Source of the DNA: Streptomyces antibioticus
GTDB lineage: Bacteria > Actinomycetota > Actinomycetes > Streptomycetales > Streptomycetaceae
Assembly (NCBI RefSeq): GCF_001514065.1
Contig: NZ_KQ948429.1
Location: 1 to 64,000, forward strand
DNA: 64,000 nucleotides
Direction: 5' to 3'
Shown: positions 56,623 to 64,000 of the stretch, piece after piece
Layout: every line of letters begins with the position of its first letter
How positions within the stretch are numbered: the first letter of the stretch is position 1
Notes under the pieces: generated by a model
Database searches by the model: none
Told to the model about the DNA's origin: nothing
The model's input: the letters and a program-made list of their open reading frames with translations, nothing else
Program-made: the position numbers and the translations under genes

Positions 56623-56883
56623 ATGCTGGCGCGTCGACGGCACGTCTATTTCGCCATGATGGGCACCTGCGTCGGGCTCTTCGTCCTGGCGTGGGGTGTC
56701 GTGCGGCTGTGGTCGATCCCGGTCGCGGTCGGGATGTGCGTGGTCGCCATGCTGATCCCGCCGGTCGCCGCGATGGTGGCCAACCGGCGCGGGCCCGACG
56801 ACCGGTGGTGGGACGACCCCTCCGGCGATCCCAAGTCCGACGAGTGGTGGGACGAGCTGGACGGGAAGAAGCGGCGGCAGTAG
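56623..56883 (+). CDS. DUF3099 two-helix membrane protein
   Basis: The 86-residue protein has two membrane helices (about 8-28 and 31-50) and a short acidic, Trp-rich tail (DDRWWDDPSGDPKSDEWWDE). This matches DUF3099, a small actinobacterial family of unknown function. It is 11 bp from the next gene. Confidence 0.75.
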   Translation: MLARRRHVYFAMMGTCVGLFVLAWGVVRLWSIPVAVGMCVVAMLIPPVAAMVANRRGPDDRWWDDPSGDPKSDEWWDELDGKKRRQ

Positions 56884-56893
56884 GAAGGGGCCC

Positions 56894-57271
56894 ATGTCGC
56901 CCATGAGGTTGTCGACCGTCGTGCTCGACGCACCGGACGCCCACCGGCTCGCGGACTTCTATCTGCGGCTCCTGGGGTACGTGGTGCGCGAGGAGGAACC
57001 CGACTGGGTGCTCATCGGGCCGCCCGGCGGAGGCGTGGGGCTCGCCTTCCAGACCGAGCCCGCGTACGTGCCGCCGCTCTGGCCCGACCGTGATTCCGGC
57101 GAGCAGCAGATGATGCTGCACCTGGACATCGAGGTCGACGATCTGGCCGGTGAGACGGCGAGGGCGGTGGCCGAGGGGGCGACGCTCGCCGAGTACCAGC
57201 CCCAGGACGACGTACGGGTGCTCCTCGACCCGGCGGGGCATCCGTTCTGCCTGTGGACGCCCGAGTCCTAG
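56894..57271 (+). CDS. VOC/glyoxalase-fold protein
   Basis: The 125-residue protein has the paired beta-alpha-beta units of the VOC superfamily (TVVLDAPDAHRLADFYLRLLGY; MMLHLDIEVDDLAGETARAV; LLDPAGHPFCLW). A metal site is possible but not certain. The substrate is unknown. Its stop codon directly abuts the stop of the minus-strand DsrE-like gene, with no intervening base. Confidence 0.75.
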   Translation: MSPMRLSTVVLDAPDAHRLADFYLRLLGYVVREEEPDWVLIGPPGGGVGLAFQTEPAYVPPLWPDRDSGEQQMMLHLDIEVDDLAGETARAVAEGATLAEYQPQDDVRVLLDPAGHPFCLWTPES

Positions 57272-57634
57272 CTAGTAGACGAGCGCCTGCGTCTCATCGC
57301 GCAGGGCCTCCTGGACGAACACCTGCGCGCCCGCGATCCGTACGCCCTCGATGACGTCCTTCTCCGTGATCTCCCGGCGGGCCGCGCACTGCGTGCACAG
57401 GGTCAGCGTGCCGCCGGCCAGGATCGACTCGATCAGGTCGGGGAGGGGGGCCGCGTGCGGCAGCTCGAACTCGGCGGCCCGGCCCGGCAGCGCGAACCAC
57501 GCGGACTCCCCGGTCAGCCACAGGGAGACCTCGACACCACTGGCCACGGCCACCGCCGCCACCGTGAACGCCTGCGAGCAGCGCTCGGGGGCATCGGCCC
57601 CCGCCGTCACCTTGATCACGAGCTTCTTCGCCAT
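57272..57634 (-). CDS. DsrE-family protein
   Basis: The 120-residue protein fits DsrE/DsrF-like proteins: KLVIKVTAGADAPERCSQAF at the N-terminus, a hydrophobic strand (VEVSLWLTGESAWFAL) and Cys residues in TLCTQCAARREI that may carry sulfur. Its role in sulfur relay is suggested by the sulfurtransferase genes nearby, but this is inference. No clear ribosome site precedes ATG 57634. Confidence 0.75.
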   Translation of the reverse strand: MAKKLVIKVTAGADAPERCSQAFTVAAVAVASGVEVSLWLTGESAWFALPGRAAEFELPHAAPLPDLIESILAGGTLTLCTQCAARREITEKDVIEGVRIAGAQVFVQEALRDETQALVY

Positions 57635-57734
57635 GGCTGAATCGTAATCAACGCGGCTACAACCCAGGTCGCAGGCCATGAGTCTCCTGTGCGCACATAT
57701 GGAATGTGCACTTCACGTTCTGTGGGGGGACGTC

Positions 57735-58529
57735 TTGGAAGTACCTGAAGTTCAGGAAAACCCGGTACCTGACGAGGTGCCGGACGCGCCGGAAGCGTCA
57801 GAAACGCCGGAAGTGACCCGTGCGCCGCGCCGGCGCGGCCGGACCACACTGCTCGTCGCCGTGGCCGCCGTGCTCGGTGTCGTCGCCGGCACCTGCACCG
57901 GGTTCGTCGTACAGGCGAACCGCGAGCCCACCGCGCTGCCGCCGCTGTCGCAGCCGGTCGTCAAGCAGGCCAAGGGCGAGGTCGCGCCGCTGTCGGCCGC
58001 GCAGGACCGGCACGTCAAGGTGAACGGCGATCTGCGCAAGCTGCTGCTGAAGCGGCCCAAGGGGGCGCGGGACGCGAAGATCCCGGTCGGCGACGACGGC
58101 TGGCTCGACATGGCCGAGTACGCCGACCTCTACAAGAAGCCGGCGGGCGCCTTCAGCGACCTCGCCACGGACCACTTCCGCCGCGCCGCCGTCACCAACT
58201 GGCGGCAGGGCAGCACGTACTTCGTCGAGATCCACCTCGTGCAGTTCCGCCAGGACGGGTCGCTGTCGGCCGCCGACTGGACCGAGGACGCGCAGTACTA
58301 CGCGAACGAGGAGTCCGACACCGACAGCTGGGAGATCCCCGGGACCGGTGACGGCTGGGCGTACGTGCACAACACACCCGACCGCAAGCCCGGCTACCTG
58401 CCGCTGTACGAGGCCGAGGCGCACGCCACGCGCGGCGACATCGCGATGACGATCTGGGTCTACGACAGCAGCCCGATCGGCAAGAAGAAGATCATGGACC
58501 TGGCCAAGCGGCAGATGGGGCGGCTGTGA
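57735..58529 (+). CDS. One-pass membrane protein, paralogue A of three
   Basis: The 264-residue protein has an acidic, Pro/Glu/Val-rich cytoplasmic tail (about 1-30), one membrane helix (about 38-60) and an extracytoplasmic domain with GDLRKLLLKRPKGARDAKI and FVEIHLVQFR. TTG 57735 was chosen because GGGGGGA lies four bases upstream, and it removes an implausible N-terminal extension. The next gene overlaps by 4 nt. Domain parts recur in paralogue C. Function unknown. Confidence 0.7.
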   Translation: MEVPEVQENPVPDEVPDAPEASETPEVTRAPRRRGRTTLLVAVAAVLGVVAGTCTGFVVQANREPTALPPLSQPVVKQAKGEVAPLSAAQDRHVKVNGDLRKLLLKRPKGARDAKIPVGDDGWLDMAEYADLYKKPAGAFSDLATDHFRRAAVTNWRQGSTYFVEIHLVQFRQDGSLSAADWTEDAQYYANEESDTDSWEIPGTGDGWAYVHNTPDRKPGYLPLYEAEAHATRGDIAMTIWVYDSSPIGKKKIMDLAKRQMGRL

Positions 58530-59356
58530 ACGACACCGAGAACCCCGAGGTGCTGGAGAGCCCTGTTCCGGACGAGGCCGCTCCGGAAACCGCGCCCGCG
58601 AAGAAGCGCCTGCCCCTTCGCCGTATCGCCGCCGTGGCGGGTTCGGTCCTGCTCCTGGGTGCCGTCGTCGGCGGCTCCGGCTACACCGTGATGACCGTGC
58701 AGGACGCCGACCGCGATCCGGGCCGGCCGACCTGGCAGTTCCCGAAGGCCGCCGAGGCCAAGGACACGGACACCGCCGAGGACGCGAAGGGGCTGCGCGG
58801 GCTGCTCATGCCGTACGAGGCGCACGGTTTCGACCGCGGTCCCGACCTCGCCGAGTTCGGCGCGGACGCCGAGCTCAGCGGCAAGCAGGCCACCGCGCTG
58901 CGCAAGGAGTCGATCAAGGGCCTGCCGCCCGCCCAGCGGCGGCAGATGGAGAAGCAGATCGACCGGCAGCGCATCAAGGGCGTCGTCATGCGCAGCTACG
59001 TCAACGCCAACGGCTACGCGATCTACGACGACAAGGCCACCGTGATCGGCGTCGTCCTCACGCAGATGGAGAGCCGCGCCGCCGTGCGGGGCATCGCGAG
59101 GGGGCAGAGCGAGTTCTTCTCCTCCGTCGACCTCTTCCGCAAGGGGCCGAAGATCGAGGGCCACAAGGACGCCAAGTGCTTCCTGACGCCCAAGGCCAAG
59201 GACATCAAGCTCGACCGGATGTTCTGCTCCGCCTCCGTGGGCGAGGTGCTGGTCGAGGTCACCGCGTCCGGGCCCGCCCCGATGGACAAGCGTGCCGTCG
59301 CCACGTTCCTCGCCGCCCAGCTCGACCGCATCGACGACCCGGGGAAGGCCGTATGA
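58526..59356 (+). CDS. One-pass membrane protein, paralogue B of three
   Basis: The 276-residue protein has the same layout as its neighbours: acidic tail with VLESPVPDEAAP, one membrane helix (about 33-55) and an outer domain with KGLRGLLMPYEAHG. The middle (KGLPPAQRRQMEKQIDRQRIKG) is more diverged than in A and C. It starts with GTG and overlaps A and C by 4 nt each, so the three products are made together. Function unknown. Confidence 0.7.
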   Translation: MNDTENPEVLESPVPDEAAPETAPAKKRLPLRRIAAVAGSVLLLGAVVGGSGYTVMTVQDADRDPGRPTWQFPKAAEAKDTDTAEDAKGLRGLLMPYEAHGFDRGPDLAEFGADAELSGKQATALRKESIKGLPPAQRRQMEKQIDRQRIKGVVMRSYVNANGYAIYDDKATVIGVVLTQMESRAAVRGIARGQSEFFSSVDLFRKGPKIEGHKDAKCFLTPKAKDIKLDRMFCSASVGEVLVEVTASGPAPMDKRAVATFLAAQLDRIDDPGKAV

Positions 59357-60231
59357 CCACCGAGCAGCAGCCCGAGACGACGGCACCCGTGGCCGACCTG
59401 CCGCCCATGCCCGAGGTGCCGCCCTCGATGCCCGAGGTTCCGGCTGTCGTCGAGCCGCCCGTCAAGAAGGACCGCCGGGTCCTGCGCGCCGTCCTGCGCT
59501 GGACCGCCGCCGTCGTGGTGTTCGCCGCGGCCGGGGCCGGGACGGCGTACGGGATCACGCGGATGGAGCGGACGGACGTACCGGGACTGGCGAGCGAGTC
59601 GGACGGGCGCTGGGAGTACCCGGCGATCGTCAAGCCGCCGCTGCCCTCCGGCAGCCCCGCGCCCTTCGACAAGGCGAACGCGGCCAACTCCCACTACGCC
59701 GACCTGCGCGAACTGCTGCTGCCCGCGCCCAAGGGCGCCAAGGCCGACAAGGCGCTGGAGGGCAAGGACGGCTGGCTGGCGAAGAAGGACTTCCTCGCGG
59801 TCTACGAGGACAAGGACGACCGGAACGCCATCGACCAGCTCCTGACCGACCAGGGGCTGCGGCACGTCGCCGCCCGCGGCTGGACCGCGGCGGACGGCAC
59901 CCACACCCGGATCTACCTGTTGCAGTTCGAGACGGCGCGGGTCGTCGACTCCCTCCAGGAGAACACCTTCACCGGCTACGACGCCCCGCAGTTCGCCCTC
60001 AAGGGCGCCTCCGAGGTGCACATCGACGAGAAGTTCCCGGAGAAGGCCGACGTGGAGAACGTACGGCACTACGTGTACGGCGAGGCCGAGCCCTACGGGG
60101 CGGAGCACGTGCGGGAGGCGTATCTGGTCTCCGGCGACGTCCTCGGGCTGGTCGTGCAGTCGAAGAAGGGCGGAGCGGCGGCGGTTCCCTTCCAGCAGAC
60201 GGTCGTGCTCCAGAGCCAGCTGCTGGGCTGA
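59353..60231 (+). CDS. One-pass membrane protein, paralogue C of three
   Basis: The 292-residue protein has a Pro/Glu/Val-rich tail with a short repeat (PMPEVPPSMPEVP), one membrane helix (about 47-70) and an outer domain aligning to paralogue A (ADLRELLLPAPKGAKADKAL, DGWL, RIYLLQFE). A complex of the three at the membrane is likely. No known family is recognised. It is the last gene of the unit. Confidence 0.7.
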   Translation: MTTEQQPETTAPVADLPPMPEVPPSMPEVPAVVEPPVKKDRRVLRAVLRWTAAVVVFAAAGAGTAYGITRMERTDVPGLASESDGRWEYPAIVKPPLPSGSPAPFDKANAANSHYADLRELLLPAPKGAKADKALEGKDGWLAKKDFLAVYEDKDDRNAIDQLLTDQGLRHVAARGWTAADGTHTRIYLLQFETARVVDSLQENTFTGYDAPQFALKGASEVHIDEKFPEKADVENVRHYVYGEAEPYGAEHVREAYLVSGDVLGLVVQSKKGGAAAVPFQQTVVLQSQLLG

Positions 60232-60321
60232 GGCGGACCTCGCAGAGAAGGGCGGGCCCCGGCCGACTAAGCTGGGGCCCGGCTCTAGTACCGCCCATAA
60301 CCGCTCAGCAAGGAGCACCCC

Positions 60322-60423
60322 GTGCTTGAGGCATTCTTCGAAGCCCTGCTCGTCCTGGTCTGCATCGGCGTCCTCGCCTTCGCCGGGCTGACGGTGAAGA
60401 AGCTGTACCAGGGCCAGCGCTGA
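60322..60423 (+). CDS. 33-residue membrane peptide
   Basis: The frame from GTG 60322 encodes a 33-residue peptide with one hydrophobic helix (FFEALLVLVCIGVLAFAGLTV) and a basic end (KKLYQGQR). AAGGAG lies six bases before the start, an excellent ribosome site, so it is likely real although very short. It stands 26 bp before the nitrobindin-like gene and may be co-transcribed. Function unknown. Confidence 0.7.
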   Translation: MLEAFFEALLVLVCIGVLAFAGLTVKKLYQGQR

Positions 60424-60449
60424 CCCGAAGCTAGGAACTGAAGAAGCTC

Positions 60450-61025
60450 ATGATCGAGATTCCGTCCGACCTGCACAAGGACCTCGTCCCCCTCGTCTTC
60501 CTGCTCGGCAACTGGGCAGGCGCGGGAGTGCACGACTTCCCCGGCTCCGAGAAGTGCAACTTCGGGCAGGAGGTCACCTTCAGCCACGACGGCCGTGACT
60601 TCCTGGAGTACCAGTCCCACACCTGGGTCCTGGACAACGACGGGAACAAGGTCCGTCCGCTGGAGTCCGAGCACGGCTTCTGGCGCGTCGACGCCGACCG
60701 CAAGGTCGAGGTCACGATGGTCCGCGACGACGGTGTCGTCGAGATCTGGTACGGCGAGCTGGCCAAGCAGAAGCCGCAGATCGACCTGGTCACGGACGCG
60801 GTCGCGCGGACGGCGGCCTCCGGCCCCTACAGCGGCGGCAAGCGCCTGTACGGCTATGTCAACAGCGACCTGATGTGGGTCGGCGAGAAGCAGACCCCCG
60901 AGGTCGAGCTGCGCCCCTACATGTCGGCGCACCTGAAGAAGGTCGTCACCCCGGAGGACGTCGAGCGCTGGGCGAAGGCCCTGCCGGATGACATGCCTGA
61001 CGACGGCATCGCCTTCTTCAAGTAG
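60450..61025 (+). CDS. Nitrobindin-like / FABP-family beta-barrel protein
   Basis: The 191-residue protein shows the nitrobindin (THAP4-like) signature LLGNWAGAGVHDFP at residues 18-31, an antiparallel barrel, and ESEHGFWRVDADRKVEVTM in the middle. Family members hold heme and bind nitric oxide; the older name is fatty-acid-binding-like protein. No signal peptide. It lies just before nur. Confidence 0.85.
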   Translation: MIEIPSDLHKDLVPLVFLLGNWAGAGVHDFPGSEKCNFGQEVTFSHDGRDFLEYQSHTWVLDNDGNKVRPLESEHGFWRVDADRKVEVTMVRDDGVVEIWYGELAKQKPQIDLVTDAVARTAASGPYSGGKRLYGYVNSDLMWVGEKQTPEVELRPYMSAHLKKVVTPEDVERWAKALPDDMPDDGIAFFK

Positions 61026-61057
61026 GCCTTCGCCGAAGTAGTCATACACTCGTCGGT

Positions 61058-61504
61058 GTGGTGAGCACCGACTGGAAGAGCGACCTCAGGCAGCGCGGCT
61101 ACCGGCTGACGCCGCAGCGGCAACTCGTGCTCGAAGCCGTGGACACCCTTGAGCACGCGACCCCCGACGACATCCTCACGGAAGTGAAGAAGACCGCGTC
61201 GGGGGTCAACATCTCCACGGTCTACCGGACCCTGGAGCTCCTGGAGGAGCTGGGCCTGGTCAGCCATGCGCACCTCGGGCACGGCGCGCCGACGTACCAC
61301 CTGGCCGACCGCCATCACCACATCCACCTGGTCTGCCGCGACTGCCAGAACGTCATCGAGGCGGACGTCAAGGTGGCGTCGGAGTTCACCGCGAAGCTCC
61401 GCTCGACCTTCGGTTTCGAGACGGACATGAAGCATTTCGCCATCTTCGGCCGCTGCAAGGACTGTTCCGCAAAGGCCCTCAAGGCTTCAACTACCGAGTC
61501 GTAG
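61058..61504 (+). CDS. nur: Nickel-responsive regulator Nur (Fur family)
   Basis: The 148-residue Fur-family repressor has a winged helix (GYRLTPQRQLVLEAV, NISTVYRTLELLEELGLV) and a metal-rich part with ADRHHHIHLVCRDC and a C-terminal CKDC pair (structural zinc). The extra His and the gene position match streptomycete Nur, which represses nickel uptake and iron superoxide dismutase genes when nickel is ample. Two GTG codons in a row can start it; no strong ribosome site is seen, so it may be leaderless. Confidence 0.85.
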   Translation: MVSTDWKSDLRQRGYRLTPQRQLVLEAVDTLEHATPDDILTEVKKTASGVNISTVYRTLELLEELGLVSHAHLGHGAPTYHLADRHHHIHLVCRDCQNVIEADVKVASEFTAKLRSTFGFETDMKHFAIFGRCKDCSAKALKASTTES

Positions 61505-61514
61505 GCTTGTGCAC

Positions 61515-62480
61515 ATGAAGAGCCCTCTGCTGTCCCTGCCCGGCGCCGTCCCCGGCGAAGGCGTGGACGAAGACGTCGCCGCCCACTACGGCGACCTGTT
61601 CCGCGAGCAGCGCGCCCTCGCCGAGGGCACCGGATTCGTCGACCTCTCGCACCGCGGGGTCATCGCCGTCACCGGCGACGACCGGCTGAGCTGGCTGCAT
61701 CTGCTGCTCACCCAGCACGTCAGCGAGCTGCCGGCGGGCGAGGCCACCGAGGCGCTGATCCTCTCCGCGAACGGCCACATCGAGCACGCCCTGTACCTGG
61801 TCGACGACGGCACCACGGTCTGGGCCCACATCGAGCCCGGCACCCAGGAGGCGCTGCTGGCGTACCTGGAGTCGATGAAGTTCTTCTACCGCGTCGAGGT
61901 CACGGACCGCACCGCGGACATCGCGGTCCTCCACCTCCCGGCGGGCTCGATCGCCGAGGTCCCCGAGGGCGTGGTGGTCCGCGAGACGGCGTACGGCCGC
62001 GACCTGTTCCTCCCCCGCGAGGACCTGGAGTCGTACGCGGCGAAGACGGGCCCGGCAGCCGGCCTCCTCGCCTACGAGGCCCTGCGCGTCGAGCAGCACC
62101 GCCCCCGCCTCGGCTTCGAGACCGACCACCGCACCATCCCGCACGAGCTGGGCTGGATCGGCACCGCGGTCCACCTCCAGAAGGGCTGCTACCGCGGCCA
62201 GGAGACGGTCGCCCGGGTCCAGAACCTCGGCAAGCCCCCGCGCCGCCTGGTCTTCCTCCACCTGGACGGCAGCGAGGTCCACCTCCCGCCCCCCGGCACG
62301 GACCTCCACCTCGCCTCCGACGGCCCGGACGGCCGCAAGATCGGCTTCATCACGACATCGGTACGCCACCACGAACTGGGCCCGGTGGCCCTGGCCCTGG
62401 TGAAGCGCAACGTGTCCGTGGACGCACCCCTGGTGGCGGGGGAGACGGCAGCGGCACAGGAGGTCGTGGTCGAGCCGTAG
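61515..62480 (+). CDS. ygfZ: YgfZ/GcvT-fold folate-binding protein
   Basis: The 321-residue protein has the GcvT-like fold and the YgfZ signature KGCYRGQETVARV at about residue 220, whose Cys is key. YgfZ helps maintain iron-sulfur cluster enzymes in a folate-dependent way. It lacks the catalytic Asp region typical of true aminomethyltransferases as far as I can read. It starts 10 bp after nur on the same strand and may be read through from it. Confidence 0.85.
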   Translation: MKSPLLSLPGAVPGEGVDEDVAAHYGDLFREQRALAEGTGFVDLSHRGVIAVTGDDRLSWLHLLLTQHVSELPAGEATEALILSANGHIEHALYLVDDGTTVWAHIEPGTQEALLAYLESMKFFYRVEVTDRTADIAVLHLPAGSIAEVPEGVVVRETAYGRDLFLPREDLESYAAKTGPAAGLLAYEALRVEQHRPRLGFETDHRTIPHELGWIGTAVHLQKGCYRGQETVARVQNLGKPPRRLVFLHLDGSEVHLPPPGTDLHLASDGPDGRKIGFITTSVRHHELGPVALALVKRNVSVDAPLVAGETAAAQEVVVEP

Positions 62481-62502
62481 GGCTCGTGGGGCTCCTGGGG
62501 CT

Positions 62503-62928
62503 TCACATCTCCAGCAGGACCGTGAACGGGCCGTCGTTGGTCAGGGAGACTCTCATCTGGGCGCCGAAGCGGCCCGTTGCCACCGTGGCCCCCAGGGTGC
62601 GGAGTTGGGCGACGACCTCCTCCACCAGGGGCTCGGCGATGTCGCCGGGGGCGGCGGCGTTCCAGGTGGGGCGGCGGCCTTTGCGGGCGTCCCCGTACAG
62701 GGTGAACTGGCTGATGACCAGCAGAGGGGCGTCGATGTCGCTGCACGACCGCTCGTCGTGCAGCATCCGGATCGACCAGAGTTTGCGGGCGAGTTGGGCC
62801 GCCTTCTCCTTGGTGTCCTCGTGCGTCACCCCGACCAGGACACAGAGCCCCTCGCCGCTGATCTCCCCGACCGTCTCGCCGTCGACCACGACGCTCGCGC
62901 CGTCGACCCGCTGAACCACTGCACGCAT
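62503..62928 (-). CDS. dtd: D-aminoacyl-tRNA deacylase
   Basis: The 141-residue enzyme removes D-amino acids mistakenly attached to tRNA. Family motifs are present: N-terminal MRAVVQRV, the [15 protein letters not shown] segment with active-site Ser-Gln, and the [12 protein letters not shown] segment with the Gly-Pro proofreading loop. Start ATG 62928 follows GGGGGC. It converges with the ygfZ gene, 22 bp apart. Confidence 0.92.
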   Translation of the reverse strand: MRAVVQRVDGASVVVDGETVGEISGEGLCVLVGVTHEDTKEKAAQLARKLWSIRMLHDERSCSDIDAPLLVISQFTLYGDARKGRRPTWNAAAPGDIAEPLVEEVVAQLRTLGATVATGRFGAQMRVSLTNDGPFTVLLEM

Positions 62929-63086
62929 GGCCCCCATGATGCCGTGCGCGGAAAGGGCGACGGGCCCGGGGTTTCTTAATGATCCTTACCCCCCAATCTG
63001 GGCCGTTCGGGGGCACTCGGTCACATAGCGGCCACTTGGGGTGGCACGATGCTCACACACGCCGGTCGAGGGGACGGTAGAGGCAC

Positions 63087-63683
63087 ATGAGCACACCGAG
63101 TACCGAGCAGCCACCCGGGTCCGCGTTCCGGCCACCCACGCAGCGGATGGAGGGTCCGGCACCGTCACCGGTGTCCGCACCCCGGCTGCCCGCGGACCCG
63201 CCCGAGCCCGACCTGGCCGTCCTGAGCCTGCCCGAGCTGCGCACCGTGCGCCGGGACGCCCAGCGCGACGAGGCGGACCTCAGTTATGTACGGCGCCTGC
63301 TGCAGGGCCGTATCGACATCCTGCGCGCGGAGCTGGCCCGCCGGTCGCCCGCGGGGGAGGGCTCGGTGGTGGAGCGCCTCCCGGAGATCCTCACGGACGC
63401 CCCGGCCCGCCAGCGTTCCTCCGCCCGCCACGTCACCCTGGGCACCCCGCACAACGAGGAGTACCGCCGGCTGGCCGCCGACATGCTCGCCGAGGTCGAA
63501 CTGTCCGACCTCGCGGCCCGCACGGACGCCGAGCTGAACGCCGCGATGGGCCGCCTCGTCCGCTACGAACAGCAGGTCTCCCGCCGCCGCCAACGCCTCC
63601 AGCACACGACCGACGAGTGCAGCGGGGAGATCGCGCGCCGGTACCGCGAGGGCGAGGCGCAGGTCGACGACCTGCTGATGTGA
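63087..63683 (+). CDS. rsiG: RsiG, c-di-GMP-binding anti-sigma factor of WhiG
   Basis: The 198-residue protein has a Pro-rich N-terminus, then two long helices able to form an antiparallel coiled coil. Each carries the exact motif E-x3-S-x2-R-x3-Q-x3-D: Glu62-Ser66-Arg69-Gln73-Asp77 and Glu161-Ser165-Arg168-Gln172-Asp176. This twin motif is the published c-di-GMP site of RsiG, which holds sigma WhiG inactive while c-di-GMP is high and so controls entry into sporulation. whiG is not in this window. Confidence 0.9.
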   Translation: MSTPSTEQPPGSAFRPPTQRMEGPAPSPVSAPRLPADPPEPDLAVLSLPELRTVRRDAQRDEADLSYVRRLLQGRIDILRAELARRSPAGEGSVVERLPEILTDAPARQRSSARHVTLGTPHNEEYRRLAADMLAEVELSDLAARTDAELNAAMGRLVRYEQQVSRRRQRLQHTTDECSGEIARRYREGEAQVDDLLM

Positions 63684-63752
63684 GGGCGGAGGGGGAGCGG
63701 TGGGGGAGAAAAACGTTGGGGCCTGCACCCGTCACCCCCCTACCGTGACCCC

Positions 63753-64000
63753 ATGACCACCCGCCCCGCCATCGACGTCCGCCCCATCACCGAGGCCGAC
63801 ATCCCCGACTGGATCCGCGCCCTCCACACCGGCTTCCTCCGCAGCCCGACCCCCACCCAGGAGGAGATCGACTCCCGCACCGGCTACCTCCTCGCCCACC
63901 GCACCCAGGGCGCCTTCGACGCGGGCCGCTGCGTGGCGACGTACCGCTCCTTCGACCAGGAGCTCACCGTCCCCGGCGGCCGCCAGGTCCCCGCCGACGC
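63753..64000 (+). CDS. GNAT acetyltransferase, Eis-like (partial)
   Basis: The window ends after about 82 codons. The visible start, IDVRPITEADIPDWIRALHTGF, then TQGAFDAGRCVATYRSFDQELTVPGG, resembles Eis-type acetyltransferases, which place an N-terminal GNAT domain first. Whether the later domains are present cannot be seen. Confidence 0.7.
   Translation, partial: MTTRPAIDVRPITEADIPDWIRALHTGFLRSPTPTQEEIDSRTGYLLAHRTQGAFDAGRCVATYRSFDQELTVPGGRQVPAD

Overview
The window is chromosomal DNA from a Streptomyces species. The support is very high G+C, frequent GTG and some TTG starts, many 4-nt stop/start overlaps, and a gene order that matches the conserved core of streptomycete chromosomes: csoR, DUF47/pit, pstBACS, nudix, CHAD, ppk, then mshD, a CssRS-type two-component system with an HtrA-type protease, glnR, a cysA-type sulfurtransferase, nur and rsiG. 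I see no phage, plasmid replication, rRNA, tRNA or CRISPR features. All functional calls come from reading motifs and gene order; no database search was run.

Region 1 (1-11.1 kb): an acetyltransferase, then a minus-strand set of conjugation-type (type IV secretion-like) genes: a TraG/VirD4-like protein without a visible P-loop, a VirB4-like ATPase, an SCO6880-type membrane protein, a TrbL/VirB6-like channel protein, a VirB8/TcpC-like protein and a VirB2-like small protein. Just upstream lies a PrsW-type intramembrane protease fused to a toxin-like C-terminus, overlapping by 4 nt a candidate immunity gene. Region 2 (11.2-20.9 kb): exported proteins, including a tandem duplicate pair of sedolisin proteases that share a promoter-proximal palindrome, an S1 protease, a lytic transglycosylase/NlpC hydrolase, a PAP2 phosphatase, a bicovalent flavoenzyme and a repeat-rich intergenic block.

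Region 3 (21-32.2 kb): a copper-sensing CsoR with its own operator, then a phosphate island. It holds the low-affinity Pit system with its DUF47 partner, the high-affinity PstSCAB importer with a PhoP box of 11-nt repeats, and polyphosphate kinase with CHAD and nudix genes. Region 4 (32.4-41.4 kb): two divergent ABC modules around position 36,690. One is a GntR/YtrA-type regulator with an ATPase and three paralogous permeases; the other is an ECF sigma factor with a membrane zinc-finger anti-sigma factor, an ATPase and a permease.

Region 5 (41.4-54.9 kb): mycothiol synthase, a secreted 5'-nucleotidase, a PH-like protein, an Imm49-like orphan, the CssRS/HtrA secretion-stress set, a LacI regulator, the nitrogen regulator GlnR, a hydrolase, a MoaD-like protein and membrane/lipid-binding proteins. 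Region 6 (55-64 kb): a Cys-containing leader peptide upstream of a sulfurtransferase and an SseC-like gene, small conserved proteins, three paralogous one-pass membrane proteins in an operon, a 33-residue membrane peptide, a nitrobindin-like protein, the nickel regulator Nur, a YgfZ-type protein, Dtd, and RsiG, the c-di-GMP-dependent anti-sigma factor, identified by its duplicated motif. The window ends inside an acetyltransferase gene.
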